Below, piece by piece: positions 1 to 9,735 of a stretch of DNA of 64,000 nucleotides; within the stretch, counting starts at the first letter, position 1, and every line of letters begins with the position of its first letter. This DNA comes from Epiperipatus broadwayi (lineage: Eukaryota; Onychophora; Udeonychophora; Euonychophora; Peripatidae): positions 1,114,001 through 1,178,000 of the forward strand of contig JAQFVV010000230.1 of assembly GCA_028023455.1 (NCBI GenBank), in the 5' to 3' direction. The translations under genes and the position numbers were made by a program. The notes under the pieces are model-generated. The model made no database searches. It was not told the origin of the DNA and worked only from the letters and a program-made list of their open reading frames with translations.

Positions 1-70
1 TTTAATATAACAAAGAGAAAAATATAATTGCTAAAAAATTTTTTTTGACTTGCCAGTTCATAGATTTCTG

Positions 71-97
71 ATGATGATGATGATGATGATGATGATT
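71..97. repeat. (GAT)n microsatellite
   Basis: Short run of ATG/GAT triplets. The RTE-like LINE tails elsewhere in the window end in the same triplet, so this could be the tail of a lost copy, but nothing upstream resembles one. Confidence 0.8.
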
Positions 98-137
98 ATG
101 CTTTTTTCAAAAGATAAACTTTAATAAGATTAAAAGA

Positions 138-820
138 GTCACATAAATTACATGTAAAAACATGAAGTATTAGATACAAGTTGATACATGATATTATATA
201 TGCAATAAGGGTTTACAATCTTGCTTGTGATGGGGAAAAACATGATTTACACCAATTGAAAGAATAATAATTGTTACATAACAAGATACATGTGTCAAAT
301 TAGGTTTACATAGAATTTTAAAATAAGATATTGAGAAAAATACATGGAAACATATGATAGTATGAGTGAAAATATATATGGGGGGAGTTGATGTTGGGTT
401 GGTATATGGTTGTATATAATTTGCACTTATTTGGAGGGAACATTATAGTTTTCATGGTTTACTCTTATTATTTATGTGTTACATAAGTTAAATGTGAAAA
501 CATGAATTCTAGATATAATTTGATACATGGAATTGCAAATGCTATGAGCATTTATAATTTTGCTTATGATAAAGAAAAGGTGATTTAGAATAGTTAGAAG
601 AAGAATAATTGTTGCATAACAAGATATATATGTCAAATTAGGTTTACCCAGATTTTTTGAAAGTATTATGAGGTAAGTAAATGAAAGTACCTGGTGGTAT
701 TTGTTAATACATTGGGGGGAGGGGTGGTGTTACATTAGTATATGACTGTTCATAAATTGTGCTTATTAGGGAGCACTATAGGTGTCATGGCAAAGTCTTA
801 TTGTTCATGTGTTGTGCATT
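138..820. repeat. Diverged tandem duplication, 340-bp unit (two copies)
   Basis: The stretch from 141 recurs from 481 with the same order of blocks: ACATAAATTACATGT against ACATAAGTTAAATGT, then GATACATG, TAACAAGATA, GTCAAATTAGGTTTAC, and a G-rich block near 380 and 715. The copies differ at many positions, so the duplication is old. No coding potential is visible. It could be two units of a satellite or part of an unrecognised element. Confidence 0.75.
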
Positions 821-1660
821 TAAAGTTCATTTAAAGTAAATCGGTGTTCTTGCAAACTTCTTGGGATAAGTGGATTGATGAAGTGGATGTACCATATTAC
901 TCTCATGCGGTGCAGTATTAATTTCAGAGTTCATCATGGTATGATGTTGAATCTATGAGTTCATGCATGGTAGGAATTTAAGCTGATTGAAGTTGTGGAA
1001 AGTGAAATGGAAGCAATATAGAGAGCAGTTGAAATTTGTGGCAGATATAATGGTGGACTTAGTGGAAAAAATATCTTATATGATGCAAATAGACCACATG
1101 GTATGATAAATAATAAGTTTTTTATGCATGGTTGTCAGCATGTCAGGCATCCACAACACGGAAAAGGGGGAATTACAATCTTGTGTTTTTAATTGTAGGT
1201 TTTAAATGTTGTTTGCATTAGTTGTCCTGAAATGTAAAATTGACTTATTCATTAATGAACTTCAAATATCTTTGCTGCTGCTGACATGGGAATTATTCTT
1301 GGTGATGCTGGCATAAGTTTTTTATGAGCTAAAGCTGAAAACATTGTGGAATTAGTTTTGGCACGGATCAGTTGGTCACATGGTCATGTGACAGCCATTT
1401 TGATTGGTTTTAGCAATTTAAAAATTCATTTTTTTTTTAAAAAAAAAACTTACGAAATTGTCTTAGAAAAGATGTGTGTGATATAGTTGAATGTGTTAAT
1501 TGTTTCAATATTTGTTAAATATACCTGCTACTGCAGATTTTGAGTGCATCTTTGGGGGTTTAAACCCGGAAATTTTTGCTTGTCACCTAAGATTTGCTGC
1601 TTCTAATCAAATATTTATTCCTGCAAATTATACATTACACACACTGAATTTTTATATATA
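821..1660. other. AT-rich stretch, nothing recognised
   Basis: No open frame of useful length, no RNA gene and no repeat family shared with the rest of the window. A third, badly decayed 340-bp unit might begin near 821 but is not convincing. Confidence 0.5.
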
Positions 1661-1794
1661 TAGAGTGTTATCTAATTAGGTCAAGTTCAGTCTCTGGGAT
1701 GGTTTTAAATTTATCTTTAAAAAAACTGCATTATGCAAATTTTTAATATTTAAATCAGGAGCTCTTGGAACTAATATGGAGATGAGGCTAAAGT

Positions 1795-1915
1795 TTTCTG
1801 CAAGACTACTACAACTAATGCTACTACAACTGCTGCATCTGTGGCTACTGCTTCTCCTACTATTGCTACTCCTATGATGACCACCACAACTGCTGCTACC
1901 GTTACCACAAACGCC
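1795..1915. repeat. Imperfect ACT/GCT trinucleotide repeat
   Basis: Irregular array of ACT, GCT, ACA and CTG triplets. It produces short low-complexity frames on both strands (Ser/Cys-rich on minus, Leu- or Thr-rich on plus). These look like repeat artefacts rather than a gene. Confidence 0.6.
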
Positions 1916-2613
1916 ATCTCCATTAAAGTCATTTTTAAAGCTGTCCTTTATCATATTAATATTTTAATAATTTTTTGCTATCCTGTATAGTTTGGTATTG
2001 TGTGATTTCAAGATCTATTGTCACCATCCTGTCAGCCACCTTACTCAAACTTTTTAAGAATTGTTAAAAGTATTATAAGGATTTATTGATTATACTACTA
2101 ATAATAGTAATAAGCAGCCACTTGTAAAACAAATATGCCATTCTAACTCCAAGAAAAAGAAAGAGAAGAGACAGAATTTTGAGATGAGTACACAAACCAA
2201 TCAGTAAAACCCAAATAGAATATTTTGGTTCACTTTGATTGTTTATTTAATATTTTACGATATTGTCTTTTAATTTCTTTAATAGCGTCAGTGGCAGTAT
2301 CGTATATTTGTTTTAAAAATGAATATAATACGATTAACTATACTTTATGTCCAAAATTCCAATTAAGGACTTTTATTAAAGTGATATCAATATTATTAAA
2401 CGTCAGTTGCTTTTTTTTTTTAAAAAAAAAAAGTTTAAAATCAATTGTGTCTGGATCCGTCTCTTAATTCTTAAAAAAGAGAAATGAGTTATTTCATTGG
2501 TTAAATTCTAAGACGATTTTAAAATACAATCACATCCGACACAAATGCTGATTCTGTTTTTACTTCCTCTTTTATTCTTAATATTCATTTTTATTTTGAT
2601 ATTTTAACAATAG

Positions 2614-3085
2614 ATGGCAGAATGTAAGTGGAAAAATATGGATAATTTAATCTGTAAATTATGTAAGGAAGGAATAGAAAATATTAGGCATCTGGTAATT
2701 GAATGTAAATGCTTGAAAACAGAAAGGGCACATATAATAAAGTTATGGAAAAATAAATATGAAAAAAGTGATTATACAGAAAGTGGATTATTGGTTTTTA
2801 TGCTGGGTTTGGGAAAAGGAGGATTTAGATATAAAGGCCATGGAGATGACTAAGATTATGTTGTGGAATTGGGATGGAGCAGAATATGGGAAAAATTAGA
2901 CTGGGGAATGGAAAATAAAGTGGCTAACAGGTTTCTCTGGGCATAATTGTTGGAAGATTCTTGACTCCGTTTAAGGAGAAGCTACAGTACATCACATCAC
3001 ATAACAGGTTTCTCTGGACATAGTAGTTGAGAGATTCCTGACTTGTTTAAGAAGAAGTCACAGAGTATCACATCACATCACATAC
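2614..3085 (+). mobile_element. LINE-A copy 1: 3' end of a non-LTR retrotransposon
   Basis: Severely 5'-truncated copy holding only the end of the reverse transcriptase ORF and the 3' tail. The frame from 2614 encodes the C-terminal zinc knuckle, CKLCKEGIENIRH followed by C (CX2CX8HX4C), then a Lys-rich stretch ending near 2853. Both match the end of the longer minus-strand copy at 9.3-12.0 kb. A 3' tail follows as two tandem units (about 2926-3002 and 3003-3084). Each contains AACAGGTTTCTCTGG and a small CTCC...GGAG hairpin and ends in repeats of ACATC. Truncation at the 5' side is typical of target-primed reverse transcription. The apparent start at 2614 is only the truncation point. Confidence 0.85.
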
Positions 3086-3249
3086 AAGGGAAAATATTCC
3101 GTAAATTTTGAATTTAATATTGTTGCATTATATTACAAAATTAATTAAATATATAGGGTATATGAGCACAGACTTTCACACGTCCCACCACTCTCCACAC
3201 TATCTCATAACACTGATACACTCGAACACATATATGTTGAAAAGATAAA

Positions 3250-3306
3250 TAGTCACCAATATATGCATTTCATGCTAAAACAGCAATCATCAGTTGGTCC
3301 AGATTA
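3250..3306 (-). ncRNA. Hammerhead ribozyme-like motif, family A (left arm)
   Basis: Read on the minus strand: TAATC, TGG bulge, ACCAA, core CTGATGA, stem II TGCT/AGCA, GAAA, short stem III, then TTGGT. The inner stem I pairs ACCAA with TTGGT. The outer helix has drifted, TAATC against GACTA. Stem III now reads TGCATATA instead of TACGTATA. Core residues are intact, so residual self-cleavage is possible but not shown. Confidence 0.65.
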
Positions 3307-3350
3307 CCATCTCCAAACATATATTCCACAAGTGCAATGTGTAGAAATGG

Positions 3351-3407
3351 TAATCTGGACCAACTGATGATTGCTGGTTTAGCATGAAATACGTATATTG
3401 GTGATTA
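3351..3407 (+). ncRNA. Hammerhead ribozyme-like motif, family A (right arm)
   Basis: All hammerhead parts are in order. Stem I is TAATC + TGG bulge + ACCAA pairing with TTGGT + GATTA, with no mismatch. The core CTGATGA is at 3364-3370. Stem II is TGCT-GGTTT-AGCA, GAAA is at 3386-3389, and stem III is formed by ATA/TAT around CG. Predicted cleavage is after ATA (3397). The first stem II position is T opposite T instead of the usual G-C, which may weaken it. Confidence 0.75.
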
Positions 3408-3624
3408 TTTATCTTTTCAACATATATGTGTTTAAGTGTATCAGTGTTATTAGATAGAGTGGAGAATGGCGGGTCGTGTGAAAGTCTGTGCTCATATACC
3501 CTATATATTACACAGGTATATAATAAGCCTGTGTGTTTCAGTTAAATTAATCAAACAGAGAATTTCGTTTCTTATAAATTTCCAGTACTTTTTTTTAAGA
3601 ATTCAATTATAATAGAATAAACAT

Positions 3625-3790
3625 AATTGGAGGGAATTTGAATCCAGACTTTCAAGCTTCTTTCTATCATCAACTCCATCTTATACAACTGATACACATG
3701 ACTACATCCTTCGGAAAAAATAAATGATCTCCAATATACATATTTCGTGCTGAACTCCTCTAATTGCATCGAGCTTGAAGTATAAATTCT
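3625..3790. mobile_element. Family A remnant (one arm, decayed)
   Basis: GAATCCAGACTTTCAAGC, then ACAACTGATACACATGAC, then a partial minus-strand ribozyme 3' half (TTCAGCACGAAATATG followed by ATTGGAGATCAT). The CTGATGA core is lost. The remnant lies just downstream of the complete palindrome at 3151-3508. Confidence 0.6.
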
Positions 3791-4878
3791 ATACATATAT
3801 TTAAATATTAATAGAATAAATAAGGATTGAAATGCCAATAACTCAATAAAATTTTCTGCATTATTATAAATAATAATAGGTCGTACTATATCTATGCGTC
3901 TCACAGTAGTAATTTAAAAAAATCACACTATTTGATAAATTCACGGATTTATTAATTAGAACATAGATCCCGGGTTACTATGAGTTGGTAAATGGATATT
4001 TAGCTATTATTGAAATATAAGTTATAAACACACACATTTTAATCCAGGTTGGTTAGATAGATACATACCCTAAATGAAAGACAAATTTAGAAACATTATA
4101 CAGGTTAATTTTACTTTTCTGGAGAGATGTCATGCTTTTAGGGGTGTGGAACCCACGCTTTAGCATTACCTTTATTTGAAACTAATAACTATTTCTTTTC
4201 TATATAGCTTTATTCAGCCTCTTATTAAGTAACAGTCTCTTCAGTTAGGATAGCGGGTGTAAGGAATAAATTATGTTCAAAAGATGACATGAAGATTAAC
4301 AACTTATTAACAAAGACTTTATTTAGTCAGAAATTCAATTATGAGATAACTCATTATTATTTTCATTCTCCTTCACAAGTCACATAAAATGGTTTTTCTA
4401 TTAAATTTATTTATTGGTATAATTTTTTTCTTACAGTATATGATAATTTCAATAACAATATTTCATCTAATTTTGAATATAATTTAGTTGTTCCTCAGAA
4501 TAACATTTTAGCAACCGTGTTTTTTTACCATTTACATTAATGATCTTACAGATTGCTTGAAATCTTATTATCTTCTATGCTAGCTAATGACATCACACCA
4601 TCACCATTTCTTATGCTTGCTCAAAACTGTTTTTAAAACAGGCAAAACATGGCCTAATAAGATAGTGATGGCTATGTTTATTAAAGAACCAAAGACACCA
4701 AATTGTATTGGTACTGAACTGAGTTCAAACCTATATGACTATATAAGCTAATGAGCTTGTATTAAAAATATTATGGTGTTTTCAGTTTAAGACTCATGGT
4801 TTTGTAGTTAAGTAGAGATAAAAGGTGGCTGCTGGAGGGTTGCATTAGATCCTAAGATCTAGGTGCAGTGCTTTCAGA

Positions 4879-4935
4879 TTCAAGGCTCCTCACTGATGAA
4901 GGCCACAAGCTAGAAACTAGTCTGGGGATATTGGA
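4879..4935 (+). ncRNA. Hammerhead ribozyme motif, family F
   Basis: A hammerhead of different primary sequence from families A and B but the same 57-nt layout. Stem I outer helix is TTCAA with TTGGA, internal loop GGC/TA, inner helix TCCTCA with TGGGGA (one G-T wobble). The core CTGATGA is at 4893-4899. Stem II is GGC-CACAA-GCT and GAAA is at 4913-4916. Stem III pairs A with T and C with G around TA. The predicted cleavage triplet is GTC (4920-4922), the commonest one in natural hammerheads. The first stem II pair is A-A, the only clear defect. No surrounding element boundaries could be set. Type I hammerheads of this minimal form are known from Penelope-like elements and metazoan retrozymes. 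Confidence 0.7.
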
Positions 4936-5504
4936 TGAGTAGGCACTAGATGGGGATTTTATGCACAATCCTTTTGCCATCCATTGATTACTCTGGCTTG
5001 CACTGAGTGGCAATACATATAGAGAGTTTTGCCTGTTTTTCTATGCTAATGACCAAAATTTTTAGAAGATTCATTGCATTCAAAATAATTTTTGTCACTC
5101 ATTCGTCCCATCATTGAATATTGTTCAAAAATCAGTATTTAATCAATTCTTCAAATACATTTCTCTGTAAAATCAAATTGGGTTTCATCTTCCTTCTAGA
5201 TGGATAAAATTGGGCTTCATCTTTCTTCTGGATGAAATATAGAGATCTTAAATTTCTTTACAAAATCATAAAGATGTTATTCTTTCTAATATAATTTCAG
5301 TTATTATAAATAGGTCTTACGAGCATAATACTGCCTGATTCTGTCTGTTATATTCAAACTTGTCTATCCAATATCCTTAATTTGTTTCTTTACTCAGGCT
5401 ATTTTCTTTATGTAATCAGATTTTTATGAATACCAATCTCTTTTAATTTAAATATTCTTAAATTTAAATGTCATTTTTGATTAATTTAATGTATATTATT
5501 TATA

Positions 5505-6112
5505 AACATAGGCGATTTGAACTCAGACTTTCAAGCACTCACTAATGATCCACACTATCTCATACAACTAATACACATGATCACACACAAAGCTCCAGGT
5601 TTGTGAAGTGTGCCTGGTTTTCAAATATTTACATATAAGCTTGTATCCTGCCCATCCCTTTTCTATGTATTTAAATGAATAAGGTCTTATTCATGGGGGG
5701 TCGGAATGACTTCAGGTCAACATGAGCTAGGCAATAATGTTGGCATCAGTATGGGATTTGGCTTTCCATCATCAGATTTTCAATGATATGGATGGCTGAA
5801 AAGTTGGAGGTTGGAGTGGATTGAAGTCTGTTCATTAAAGTGTGAAGATTTTCTATCTTAATATAAACTGAGCACTGATTATATATATGTGTGGGAGATG
5901 GTAATCTGGCCCAACTGATGAGTGCTGCTTTAACATGAAATACATATTTTGGTAATTATTTGTCTTTTCTACATGGGCGTGTTCATGTGTATCAGTTGTA
6001 TGATATAGGTTGGATCATTGGTGAGTGCTTGAAAGTCTGAGTTCAAATCCCCTGTATTTACAATTAAAGCTCCAGGTTTGTGAAGAGTGCCTGGTTTTCA
6101 AATATTTGTATA
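5505..6112. mobile_element. Family A hammerhead element, rearranged
   Basis: The left arm (5505-5586) begins ATAGGCGATTTGAACTCAG, is truncated, and joins a tail block with CCAGG...CCTGG (5587-5630). The rest runs from about 5690 through the middle segment (CCATCATCAGATTTTC, then a G-rich GGTTGGAG block) to a right arm with a ribozyme. The right end is CTGAGTTCAAATCCCC, followed by the same CCAGG...CCTGG tail block (6064-6112). Having the tail block twice in the same orientation suggests a dimeric or rearranged insertion. GTTCAAATCCC fits a Pol III B box. Confidence 0.7.
5902..5958 (+). ncRNA. Hammerhead ribozyme-like motif, family A (partly decayed)
   Basis: TAATC-TGG-CCCAA, the core CTGATGA, stem II TGCT-GCTTT-AACA with one mismatch, GAAA, a short stem III ending ATT, then TTGGT-AATTA. 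The core is intact, but stem I has mismatches at the inner C-T and outer C-A positions. Confidence 0.55.
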
Positions 6113-6237
6113 TTATTTATATATTTTTGTTTGTTTGTTTGTTACTTTTTTTATTATTATGTTACATGCATTTCCCCTTATTATTTCAATGTGCAATATA
6201 TAATTGGTTTTATGGTGCTGTTTAGTACTTAAATAAA

Positions 6238-6301
6238 TTATTATTATTATCATCATCATCATCACCATCATCATTATTATTATTATTGTTGTTGTTGTTA
6301 C

Positions 6302-6367
<66 letters not shown>

Positions 6368-6425
6368 GAATAGAAGTAGTAGTAGTAGTAGTAGTAATAG
6401 TAACAGTAGTACTAGTAGTAGTATA
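6238..6425. repeat. Compound ATT/ATC/GTT/GTA trinucleotide microsatellite
   Basis: Consecutive blocks of ATT, ATC, ATT, GTT, ATT and then AGT triplets with few interruptions. It ends next to ATACCGGAAGTGACA, which matches the tail of the tRNA-derived SINE family D, so the array probably grew from the end of a SINE copy. Confidence 0.9.
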
Positions 6426-6721
6426 CCGGAAGTGACAAGTTATTACAATCCAGAAACTTTTACCTCATCTCTGTTACTAAACTAAACTATATATAAATAA
6501 ACAAAAGTAAACTAATGAGAGTGATTTGGATGATGAATTTACATAAAATAAAATGCTCAATTTTATTTCTTAAAAGAATTCATTCATATATCTTTGTTTA
6601 TGACTATATTAAAAAGGATTATTCAAAAAGATGCCACCATTTTTGTTTTAATTACAGACCAACAGAATATCACATGACCTCTGCTTAACACATTACTTTT
6701 AGGTAGCAAATCTATTTCTTC

Positions 6722-6815
6722 TACTCCAGTTCTGCCCCCTTGTGTAAGATTGAATAATCAGTAGATATGTCTATTGATTACTTAAGTTTACACAAGGTGG
6801 CAGTGCTGGACTTTT
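6722..6815. repeat. Short inverted repeat (about 23-bp arms)
   Basis: TCCAGTTCTGCCCCCTTGTGTAA is mirrored by TTTACACAAGGTGGCAGTGCTGGA after about 40 bp. A related, diverged block (CTGCCATCTAGTGTAAGCTTGGATAATCAGT, in parts) lies at 7385-7420. Probably a small foldback or MITE family. Confidence 0.6.
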
Positions 6816-8469
6816 ATTTGGAGAATTGCTGAAAGTTTATGAAGACAGCATTAATATTAAGTAGTATAATAGTCATTTTTTGAAAACAACTTATGATTTT
6901 TGAAGAATTCCATACCTTTATTATCAGCCATTCATAAATGATTATTTGATGTTAATGCCAGAAAAAAAAAAAGTAAAACAATAAAGTAGCAATAAATAAA
7001 GATGAGTTTACAATGACTACATAAATCGTATGTTTGCATTTATCACATACCAGTTCTTTAATATGTCCATTTGACCTGTTATAATACTGCTTTTGTTATA
7101 TTTTTGCTGCATCAATTCTTTGTTTTTGAAAAACTTCAACACTTTGTCTAATTGTAGCTTTCCACTCTATTTTATTCTTAGTCTGGTATTCCCAATATAA
7201 GCATTCAATTATGCATATCAATAGAGTATCTCTATAAAATTCTTTTATAATGCAAAGACAATCTATCTCTCCCATGAAAATCATATTCATAAATATAGAA
7301 TAGTTAGTTAAAGTTAATTAAAGAATAGCAATAGAATATCACAGTCCCAGCTTAAAATAATATAAGACAAAGGCTGCTCTCAACTCTACTGCCATCTAGT
7401 GTAAGCTTGGATAATCAGTGTTTACTAGATTAGCAGATATATCTAAATCTACTATCTTTAGTACTTAAATACTCAGCCTCAAGTTGGTTTCTAAATTTTG
7501 TCTTTACTCGAAAGGTTCTGGAATTTAAAATTGGAAGAAATGCAGATATGCATCGAGCAAACACCTTTAACTCCAAACTGATCTGAGAATGGATATTTAA
7601 ATAATAAGGATAGGGAGTTTACATGCATCTGGTAACCAGTGATTAGTTCAGTTCATGCTAGATAGCATTAGAGTGAAAAGCTACTTTTGTCTTGCCACAT
7701 TGAATAATATATAAATAGGAATTTAGGTAGAATAGAAAGTTTAAGTACATAAAGAAGAAAAAATATTATGGCAAAAAGTTTTAGATAAAATGTCAATATT
7801 GTTAACCCAAAAAGAGATTCACATCATGGCAGTTAACTGGCCATGGTTTAGGTCTAAATAAAATTTTGGAGATATATTTAAAATGCAAGTAGGCTTATTA
7901 ATTTTCTTTTTGCTAGACATCTAACTATTAATCAGTAAATGGGTAGCACAATATGTTTTATCTAGAAGCAAAACAAAGAAGGAAAACCTTAAATGCTCAT
8001 TATTCAGTAATTAGCAATCATGGCAAGTAATTTTTTTCTATCCTCTTTTTGAAGTCCTTTATTCTGTGATGAGCTATTTTATATTTTGCTTTTATTGATG
8101 CTAGTTACATGCATATATTGCCTATTGGTATCAAGTCACTGTCCTTCCACATACCAAAGTAGACTAGAATAAGTCAATCCATAAGTTTCAAAAACAAACC
8201 TTTCAGTGAGAAATTTTATTAACAATGACGGTAAACAATTTAAGTAAAGGTAAAGCAAAAACCATGAAAATAATATAATTTATTTAGAAAAGAAACCTAA
8301 AATATTTTACAAAAAATTAAGTTAGTAAGGATTATTGTTAAAAATATTTGTTTTGTTTTTTTCAATTATTGTTTGTTAAATATATTAGCTTCAAATTTAT
8401 TTGATAAATAAATTTTATTATTTTCACATTTTTTATTCCCTTCCATAACAGCCATTTAAATAAATTTTT

Positions 8470-9300
8470 TTATTGAAGTTGGCATGGATCACATTTATAG
8501 AAAATATTTATTTTAAAATCATTGTTTGTTGATATACAAATTAAAAAGCGTATGAAACACTTGAACGAGAAGCTATAAAGATTCCAAAAATTATTATACG
8601 CTAAGCGCTTTCGAGGCCACATAGTGGTACTGCGAGATGCAGAACGAGAAAATAGGGCAAAGAAACAAAGCGGTATGCAAAACATATGCAAATGAGCTAG
8701 ATAGTCAAACGTTTGGAGATGTCAAAGCAGGTATCCCATCTATTGATAGCGTTATTATTGCTATTAATGAAGTATGCTTCTCTGCTTGATGTCGTTTTTT
8801 TCAATGCCAACTATTTTGGGGTTGGAGGGTTCAAACACATGTCCTGTCTTCTTGGAATGTTCTAAGAATGTTGATGAGTTATCGTTGTTTTTCTTTGCTC
8901 TATTATAGGTGTATCTATGTTGTGCTGTCCTGTTAATTATGCCTGCTTTGGTTTCCCCAAAATAAATGGCCCGGCAACCGGGTTGTGGGCATGATATGCT
9001 GTAAGTGACATGGGGGGTCTGAGAAGGTTCGATTTTATCCTTAGAGTTGTTGATTAGACGATTAATGCATGGGGGTGTATGAAAACTAATTTTAAATTTA
9101 TTGGACAAAACTTTAATTAATTGGTAAGAGATTTTAGGTATGTGTGGAAGAGTGATATATGGAATTTTAGAATTGTTTTTATTGTCTATGATTTTCTTAT
9201 AAAATTGTTTGTTGAATAAATTATTTTCAGGTTGGTAATTCAAACATATTGCTTAAAAACTTTTTTAGTTTGATTTCTATGAGTTACAAATAAAAGTTGT
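8470..9300 (-). mobile_element. Penelope-like element fragment: GIY-YIG endonuclease and 3' region
   Basis: The minus-strand frame 9243-8764 encodes a GIY-YIG endonuclease of the type fused to PLE reverse transcriptases. It contains VTYSISCPQPGCRAIYFGET (the GIY-YIG core with the catalytic Tyr), then NRTAQHR with the catalytic Arg. A 2-nt loss within GAGAGA near 8775 breaks the frame. In the shifted frame the protein continues as REAYFINSNNAINRWDTC to about 8700, supplying the expected Glu. Downstream (8560-8660) the minus strand has CTCGAAAGCGCTTAGCG, with a CGC-TTA-GCG hairpin and a CCAC-TAT-GTGG hairpin before it. This is possibly the remains of a hammerhead whose CTGANGA core is gone. The reverse transcriptase part is missing, and the fragment abuts the LINE-A tail near 9320. 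It is a pseudogene. Confidence 0.82.
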
Positions 9301-9532
9301 CAATTAGTTTATTCTTGTCTATGATATGATGTGATGTGATACACTGTGACTTCTCCTTAAGCGGAGTCAGAAATCTCTCAACAACTATGCCCAGAGAAAC
9401 CTGTTAGCCACTTTACCTATGTGATGTGATGTGATGTGTTATGGCTTCTCCTTAAACGAAGTCAAAAATATCTCAGCAATTATGCCCAGATAAACTTGTT
9501 GGCCACTTTCTTTTACATTCCCCACTATAAAT

Positions 9533-9735
9533 TTACCCATAATCTGCTCTATCCCATTTCCACAACATAATTTTTGTCAACTCTATAACCTTTATATCTA
9601 AATCCCCCTTATCTTTTCCCAAACCCAGCATAAAAACCAATAATTCACTTTCTGTATAATCACTTTTTTCATATTTATTTTTCCACAACTTCATTATATG
9701 TACCCTTTCTGTTTTCAAACATTTACATTCCTATT
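9533..9735 (-). pseudogene. LINE-A reverse transcriptase, final C-terminal segment
   Basis: Continues the protein after a +1 frameshift: the sequence ATAGGAATG near 9731 carries one extra base where copies 1 and 3 read the continuous ...IECKC. Beyond the break the frame gives KTERVHIMKLWKNKYEKSD and ends at about 9533, matching the plus-strand copy at 2614-2853. The fourth zinc ligand (Cys) lies across the break. Confidence 0.8.

Larger units (their letters stand above)
3151..3508. mobile_element. Family A hammerhead element, near-perfect palindrome
   Basis: Two arms of about 160 bp (3151-3310 and 3347-3508) are inverted copies of each other around a 36-bp spacer. The outer ends read GGGTATATGAGCACAGACTTTC on the left and its complement on the right. 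Each arm holds one hammerhead-like module on opposite strands, listed separately. To the right lies CACAGGTATATAATAAGCCTGTG, a small hairpin that also follows other A elements. There is no open reading frame of interest. The layout resembles a foldback element or the terminal repeats of a Penelope-like element in inverted orientation. I infer a non-autonomous retroelement. Confidence 0.8.

Noticed and set aside
1676-1954. Ser/Cys-rich minus-strand frame and a Leu-rich plus-strand frame starting MEMRLKF
   Set aside because: Both come from an imperfect ACT/GCT triplet repeat. There is no domain, and the plus frame is only about 34 codons.
3151-3508. CRISPR array or bacterial origin for the repeats in this window
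   Set aside because: Repeats are dispersed, inverted and of varied length. LINEs, SINEs, a PLE and long microsatellites are eukaryotic.
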